In this document: positions 59,652-64,000 of the stretch, one piece after another
How positions within the stretch are numbered: position 1 is the stretch's first letter
How the letters are laid out: every line of letters begins with the position of its first letter
Made by a program: the position numbers and the translations under genes
The notes under the pieces: model-generated
The model's database searches: none
Seen by the model: the letters and a program-made list of their open reading frames with translations, nothing else
Told to the model about the DNA's origin: nothing
NCBI GenBank assembly: GCA_031277795.1
Contig: JAITLQ010000015.1
Span: forward strand, 217,667-281,666
Direction: 5' to 3'
DNA from: Arthrobacter sp.
Lineage (GTDB): Bacteria > Actinomycetota > Actinomycetes > Actinomycetales > Micrococcaceae
DNA length: 64,000 nucleotides

Positions 59652-61214
59652 TCAGGCCCCGGCCAGCGCGGTCTGGGCCGCGCCGGAGGCGAGGCTTTCA
59701 GCGTTGCCCGACGACGCGGCGTCGGGCCGGGTGCCCTGGCCCGCCTGGGTGCCCTCGCCCGCCTGGGCGGCGCGGGCGTCGGCGATCTCCTGGAACATCG
59801 CGGCGTAGGCGCCGGTCTCGCCCTTGGCCTGGGCCTTCTTGTGATCGAGGCCGCGGGCGCGGGCGATGGAGCCCAGGTAGAAGCGCTCGTACAGCTCGAT
59901 GCGGCCGCCCAGGGCGGAGCCGGCGAAGTCCCACGCGGTGCGGAAGATGCGCGCGCGCTCCTCGGCGGAGATGCCGCCGGCGCCCGGGAGGTAGGTGCGC
60001 AGGAGGGGGCCGAGGCGCGGGTCCTCGAAGGCCGCGGCGGTGGGCGTGGCCAGCAGATTGTGCGAGCCCATGGTCTTGATGATCTCGTTCACGCGGATCA
60101 TCCAGACCGGCATCATGGTGCGCAGCGCCGAGATGTCGTCGTGGCAGAAGAACGCGCCGTTGCCCCAATCGGAGCCGCGGGCCTCGGAGTCGCGGACCAC
60201 CGAGCGGGCGATGCGCAGGTAGGAGTAGATCTCGCCGAGCAGGGCGGCGGTCTCCGGCTTGGCCTCCGTGCCGGTCACCTTGGCCATCTGCACGCAGACG
60301 TCGTACGCGAACTCCAGCTTGACGCTGGCGCGGATGGCCGTCTGCTGCTGCGTGGAACCCGTGGCCGTGGCGGCGTTGACGGCGTTGTAGACGCCCAGGT
60401 CGCCGTCGATGAAGACGCGCTCGAAGGGAACGAAGACGTCATCGAAGATCACGACGGCATCCTGCTCGTCGAAGCGCGAGGAGAAGGGGCGGTCCTCCGG
60501 GGCCTGGTCCACGCCGTAGTGATCGCGGCAGACCTGGACCACGCCGGGGCTCGCCACCGGGATGGCGAAGGAGAGGGCGTAGTGCTCGAAGCCCTTCTGA
60601 ATGGGGGTGGCCGGGTAGACGTAGAGCTCGTCGGCGATGGGGCCGAGCGTCGCGATCATCTTGGCGCCGCGGACCACGAGGCCGTCCTCGCGGCGCTCCA
60701 CGACGCGGAGGGTGAGGTTCTCGTTCATGCCCTGCAGCTCGCCGACGCTCTTGTCGATGGCGGCGTGCGTGATGGTGTGGGTGAGGGCCAGGTCCTTCTC
60801 CTGGACCTCGCGCCAGTAGTTCACGAGGCGCTGGGCGTAGACCGGATCGCCGCTGCGGTCGTAGATGTCGGTGCGGCTCGCGTGGCCGGCCAGGACCACA
60901 TTCACGTAGTCCGGCGTGCGGCCGAGCATGCCGTTGGAGTAGCGGGCCAGGCGGTCGAAGGCGCGGTGGCGGCGCTGCAGGTCCTCCTCGTTGCGCGGGC
61001 GCAGCAGGGAGACGTTGTGCTCCTGGCCGGTCTCCGGATCCACGGTGAGGCAGTCGTCTGCGTACTTGTGCTGGTAGTCGAAGTACCCGGCCATGCCGGC
61101 CAGCGAGCCGGCAAACGCCGGGTGGGTCGTGATGTCCACGCGCTCGCTGCCGAGCCAGACCTCGCGCTCGTCCTTGAGCCCTGCCAGGTACTGCTCTCCG
61201 GTGCGTGCTGCCAC
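59652..61214 (-). CDS. 4-Hydroxyphenylacetate 3-monooxygenase-family oxygenase (HpaB-like)
   Basis: A 520-residue FADH2-dependent phenol ortho-hydroxylase, the large component of a two-part monooxygenase. The acyl-CoA-dehydrogenase-like fold is visible: RTPDYVNVVLAG, THTITHAAIDKS, the flavin region VRGAKMIATLGPIADELYVYP, FDDVFVPFERVF, and GDLGVYNAVNA. C-terminal HpaB segments include MGSHNLLATPTAAAF and AWDFAGSALGGRIELYERFYLG. The GTG at 61214 is chosen because GAGGAGG lies 6 bases upstream; a TTG at 61247 lacks a site. The flavin reductase fusion is its partner. The natural substrate (4-hydroxyphenylacetate, another phenol, chlorophenol or nitrophenol) is not certain. Confidence 0.87.
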   Translation of the reverse strand: MAARTGEQYLAGLKDEREVWLGSERVDITTHPAFAGSLAGMAGYFDYQHKYADDCLTVDPETGQEHNVSLLRPRNEEDLQRRHRAFDRLARYSNGMLGRTPDYVNVVLAGHASRTDIYDRSGDPVYAQRLVNYWREVQEKDLALTHTITHAAIDKSVGELQGMNENLTLRVVERREDGLVVRGAKMIATLGPIADELYVYPATPIQKGFEHYALSFAIPVASPGVVQVCRDHYGVDQAPEDRPFSSRFDEQDAVVIFDDVFVPFERVFIDGDLGVYNAVNAATATGSTQQQTAIRASVKLEFAYDVCVQMAKVTGTEAKPETAALLGEIYSYLRIARSVVRDSEARGSDWGNGAFFCHDDISALRTMMPVWMIRVNEIIKTMGSHNLLATPTAAAFEDPRLGPLLRTYLPGAGGISAEERARIFRTAWDFAGSALGGRIELYERFYLGSIARARGLDHKKAQAKGETGAYAAMFQEIADARAAQAGEGTQAGQGTRPDAASSGNAESLASGAAQTALAGA

Positions 61215-61244
61215 GGTGTCCTCCTCGATGTTCGGCGTCTCAGC

Positions 61245-61271
61245 CAAGAATATAATCTGTGGTGAAGATTA
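61245..61271. promoter_or_regulatory. Operator/promoter between HpaB-like gene and MHS transporter
   Basis: TAATCT/AGATTA (61253-61258, 61266-61271) is a perfect inverted repeat with 7-base spacing, overlapping TATAAT on the plus strand (61251-61256) and TATATT on the minus strand. CAAGAA followed by TATAATC is shared with 51622-51638. Confidence 0.55.
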
Positions 61272-61450
61272 CAAACATGGATCGAGTGTGCGCAAGCCCC
61301 GGGTGGGGCAACCTTTTTTGGCACAAGGAAGGGGAGCGTGAAATCGAGGGCGAGGTGGAGAATATTTTTTCTCTTCAAAAATGCGTGATCTCTTGCCGCT
61401 GGCTGTGATGTGGGTCATGCTTGTTTGGCTGTTTCCCGCGAAAGGCCCCC

Positions 61451-62842
61451 ATGACTTCCTCCGGCACCACGGACGCCTCCCCTCGCGTCCACGCCCTCTC
61501 CCGCTCTGACTACAAGCGCGTGCTCGGCTCGAGCATGATCGGCTCGGTCATCGAGTACTACGACTTCATCCTCTACGCGAACGCCGCGGCCCTGATCTTC
61601 GACAAGGTCTTCTTCGCCAACCTCACCGGTCCCATGGCGCTCATCGCGTCCTTCGCCACGCTGGCCGTTGGCTACTTCGCCCGCCCCATCGGCGGCATCA
61701 TCTTCGGCCACTTCGGTGACCGCGTCTCGCGCAAGAAGATGCTCGTCATCTCCATGATGATGATGGGCTGCGCCACCGTGGCGATCGGCCTGGTCCCCAC
61801 GCCGGCCGTGATCGGCGTCTGGGCGCCGCTGCTGCTCATCCTCCTGCGCGTGGTGCAGGGCATCTCGGTCGGCGGCGAGTGGGGCGGGGCCACCCTCATG
61901 GCCCTGGAGCACGCCCCGGAGAATCGCCGCGGCTTTGCCGCCGCGTTTGCCAACGCCGGCGGCCCCATGGGCGGCCTGCTCGCGACCTTTGTTCTCTCCG
62001 GCGTCTCCGCCGCCACGGGGGAGCAGTTCCTCGTGTGGGGCTGGCGCATCCCGTTCCTGCTCTCCGCCGTGCTCATCGTGGTGGGCCTCGTCATCCGGCT
62101 CAAGGTCTCCGAGTCGCCGGCCATTGCGCAGATCGAGGAGGCGGCCTCGCAGGAGGAGCGCAAGCGCAAGATGCCCATCGTCGAGGTGCTCACGCAGCAT
62201 TGGCGCACCGTGGTCATCACCCTCGTGGCCTCGCTCGGCTTCTACTCCTTCCAGGGCATCCTCACGAGTTGGGGCACCAAGGCCGCCGTCACCTCCGGGG
62301 TTCCCCGTGAGCTGGTCCTGAACCTCAACGGCCTCGGTGCCGTGGTCACGATCGTCGTGTGCTTCACGTCCGCCCGGCTCTCCGACAAGGTGGGCCGCGC
62401 CCGGATGCTTATCATCGCCTCGATCGCGGGCATGATCTGGGTCATTCCCGCGCTGACGCTGCTGACCTCCGGCTCCGGCTGGGGCTACCTGCTGGCCATC
62501 GTGGTGGGTTCCGGCCTCATCCAGGGCACCTTCGCCGGGTCCATCGGTGCGTTCATCTCGGAGCGCTTCCCGGCCCGCGTTCGCTACACCGGCGCCTCGC
62601 TCTCCTACCAGGGAGCCTCCACGCTGGGCGGCGGCCTGACCCCGATCTTCGCCGTGGTCGCGATGGCGGCCGGCGGCATCGGCGCGGTGGGTGCCGTCTG
62701 GGTGGGCATCCTGGCCCTGGGTCTTGTCGCGCTCGTCGTGGCCGCCCGCACGGGCGGCGACAACACGCCGTCGGGCACCCCCAAGGGTGCGCAGGAGGTG
62801 CCCAACGGTGAAGCGGAGGCGGCAAGCGCAAGCGCCGCCTGA
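61451..62842 (+). CDS. MFS metabolite:H+ symporter (MHS family, ShiA-like)
   Basis: A 463-residue 12-helix carrier: GSVIEYYDFILYANAAALIF, FARPIGGIIFGHFGDRVSRK, RVVQGISVGGEWGGATLMALEHAP and SERFPARVRYTGASLSYQ are MHS marks (shikimate, proline, aromatic-acid carriers). It is divergent from the monooxygenase operon with a shared control region, so it probably imports the substrate. The ATG at 61451 has only a weak ribosome site. It is distinct from the MHS carrier at 40 kb. Confidence 0.9.
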   Translation: MTSSGTTDASPRVHALSRSDYKRVLGSSMIGSVIEYYDFILYANAAALIFDKVFFANLTGPMALIASFATLAVGYFARPIGGIIFGHFGDRVSRKKMLVISMMMMGCATVAIGLVPTPAVIGVWAPLLLILLRVVQGISVGGEWGGATLMALEHAPENRRGFAAAFANAGGPMGGLLATFVLSGVSAATGEQFLVWGWRIPFLLSAVLIVVGLVIRLKVSESPAIAQIEEAASQEERKRKMPIVEVLTQHWRTVVITLVASLGFYSFQGILTSWGTKAAVTSGVPRELVLNLNGLGAVVTIVVCFTSARLSDKVGRARMLIIASIAGMIWVIPALTLLTSGSGWGYLLAIVVGSGLIQGTFAGSIGAFISERFPARVRYTGASLSYQGASTLGGGLTPIFAVVAMAAGGIGAVGAVWVGILALGLVALVVAARTGGDNTPSGTPKGAQEVPNGEAEAASASAA

Positions 62843-62854
62843 CCCTTCATACGT

Positions 62855-62902
62855 AGCGACGTCCCCGGGGCTTCTCCCGCAAGAAGCCCCGGGGACGTCG
62901 CT
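62855..62902. terminator. 21-base perfect hairpin terminator
   Basis: Arms 62855-62875 and 62882-62902 with loop CCCGCA start 13 bases after the symporter stop. Confidence 0.8.
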
Positions 62903-63046
62903 GTGTCTTCAGCCTGCCAAACGTCGATTTCGTTGATGTTTCAGCACTGTTTTTGGCCTCTTTCGCGATGTTCTGAACCCGGTGACGATGGTCACAGGAG
63001 TCGCCGCGGTCCCTCTTGACGTGGCGCACAGCGAAAGGACCCCCCC

Positions 63047-64000
63047 ATGACCAACCAGCGCGGCACCAACATGGTGCTGACGACCTTCATGCTCCCCGCC
63101 GGCTATCACAAGGACAGCTGGCGCATGGATGGCTCCCGCTCCGAGGAGCTGGGCAACTTCGAGTTCGTCAAGGACCTCACCCTCATGGCCGAGGCCGCCA
63201 AGCTGGACGCGGTGTTCTTCGGCGACATCGCCCACGCGAACACGGTCTTCCGCGGCGACATCAAGATGAACGGCTTCTACGAGCCCATGACCACGCTGGC
63301 CGCCCTGGCCGCGGTCACCAAGAACATCGGCCTCATCGGCACCATCTCCACCTCGTTCTACGAGCCCTACAACGTGGCCCGCCTCCTGGCCGGTGTGGAC
63401 CAGATGTCCGGCGGCCGTGCTGCCTGGAACATCGTCACGAGCTCGGATGGCTTCGAGAACTTCGGCCTCACCGAGGCGCCCGACCCGGCCACGCGCTACC
63501 GCCGCGCCACCGAGTTTGTCGACGTGGTGCAGCGCCTCTGGGACTCCTGGGACGACGACGCGGTCATCAACAACAAGGAGACCGGGTTCTACGTGGACAC
63601 CGATCGCCTCCACACGATCGACCACGCCGGGGAGTTCTTTCGCGTGCGCGGCCCGCTGCCCGGCCCGCGCTCCCCGCAGGGCCGCCCCGTGCTGGTCCAG
63701 GCCGGTTCCTCCGGCCCGGGCGTGGAGCTCGGCAGCTCCGTGGCGGACGGGATCTACACCGCCCAGCCGCTGCTGGAGCCGTCGCAGAAGTTCTACGCCG
63801 ACTTCAAGGCCAAGGCCGCCGCGAAGGGCCGCGACCCCGAGCTCATCAAGATCATCCCCGGCATCCTGCCGATCCTTGGCGACACCCAGGCCGAGGCGGA
63901 CGAGCTCGCGGAGCACCTGGCCAACAACATCCACATGGAGAACGGCCGCAAGCAGGTGGGCGCCGACCTCAAGCTGGATCTCTCCTCGCTGGACCTCGAT
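63047..64000 (+). CDS. LLM-class flavin-dependent monooxygenase (NtaA/SnaA/DszA-like), 3' end outside window
   Basis: 318 codons are visible with no stop. The TIM-barrel bacterial-luciferase-like fold of the NtaA/SnaA/DszA branch is recognisable by AEAAKLDAVFFGDIAHAN (about 49-66), EPMTTLAALAAVTKNIGLIGTISTS, GGRAAWNIVTSSDGFENFG (about 122-140), RYRRATEFVDVVQRLWDSWDDDA and RPVLVQAGSSGPG. These enzymes use free reduced flavin to oxidise amines, sulfur compounds or nitrilotriacetate, so a flavin reductase such as the nearby fusion could serve it. AAAGGA precedes the ATG. Family length is about 440 residues, so roughly a quarter is missing. Confidence 0.88.
   Translation, partial: MTNQRGTNMVLTTFMLPAGYHKDSWRMDGSRSEELGNFEFVKDLTLMAEAAKLDAVFFGDIAHANTVFRGDIKMNGFYEPMTTLAALAAVTKNIGLIGTISTSFYEPYNVARLLAGVDQMSGGRAAWNIVTSSDGFENFGLTEAPDPATRYRRATEFVDVVQRLWDSWDDDAVINNKETGFYVDTDRLHTIDHAGEFFRVRGPLPGPRSPQGRPVLVQAGSSGPGVELGSSVADGIYTAQPLLEPSQKFYADFKAKAAAKGRDPELIKIIPGILPILGDTQAEADELAEHLANNIHMENGRKQVGADLKLDLSSLDLD

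Noticed and set aside
61215-61247. TTG start adding 11 residues to the HpaB-like protein
   Set aside because: There is no ribosome site and it overlaps the likely -10; the GTG at 61214 has GAGGAGG at correct spacing.

Overview
The window is a high-GC bacterial chromosome segment with GTG/TTG starts, strong GGAGG ribosome sites and several leaderless -10 (TANNNT, then 6-7 nt, then ATG) promoters. Gram-positive surface proteins carry LAxTG-like sorting signals (class E sortase type). Together this points to an Actinomycetota genome, probably a member of Micrococcales; the genus cannot be resolved from sequence reading alone. No tRNA, rRNA, CRISPR array, transposase or integrase was recognised.

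Layout. 0-28 kb is mostly household and surface functions: a giant Sdr/Cna-B repeat adhesin cut by the left edge, adenylosuccinate lyase (purB), a WXG100-like protein paired with an alpha/beta hydrolase, a small holin-like membrane protein, a HisC/Pat aminotransferase, and a 2-oxoacid dehydrogenase operon (E1 alpha, E1 beta, E2, without E3). Then come an operon of ankyrin lipoprotein, histidine kinase and response regulator, a duplicated DUF4822 surface protein, a NYN-domain protein, an HxlR regulator divergent from an NAD(P)-binding oxidoreductase, an antitoxin-like HTH protein, malic enzyme, an amino-acid permease, a CitE-like lyase and small proteins.

28-53 kb and 57-64 kb form a catabolic region that looks aromatic. 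It contains an AraC regulator with a GMC oxidoreductase and an aldehyde dehydrogenase; two fumarylacetoacetate-hydrolase family proteins around a two-module extradiol dioxygenase; and an FAD aromatic hydroxylase. It also has two MHS-type symporters, a C45 acyltransferase/hydrolase with a divergent LacI regulator, a second aldehyde dehydrogenase, an NMT1/SsuA-type ABC importer, three zinc alcohol dehydrogenases, and an operon of HpaB-type monooxygenase, MmgE/PrpD protein and flavin reductase. The last gene is a partial LLM-class flavin monooxygenase. Uptake, hydroxylation, ring cleavage, hydrolysis and aldehyde/alcohol oxidation steps are all represented, but the true substrate is not evident.

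The most notable accessory feature is at about 53.9-57.0 kb. A more A/T-rich two-gene module (an AAA/ABC-type ATPase overlapping a TOPRIM/DUF4435-like protein) closely resembles the PARIS anti-phage system (AriA/AriB). It is bracketed by direct repeats that contain the 3' end of the neighbouring flavin-reductase gene plus its terminator hairpin. This is the footprint expected of a small mobile island inserted at a gene end, although no recombinase is present. Many intergenic gaps hold long perfect hairpins, several sharing an ACGGCGGGTGG-like core.
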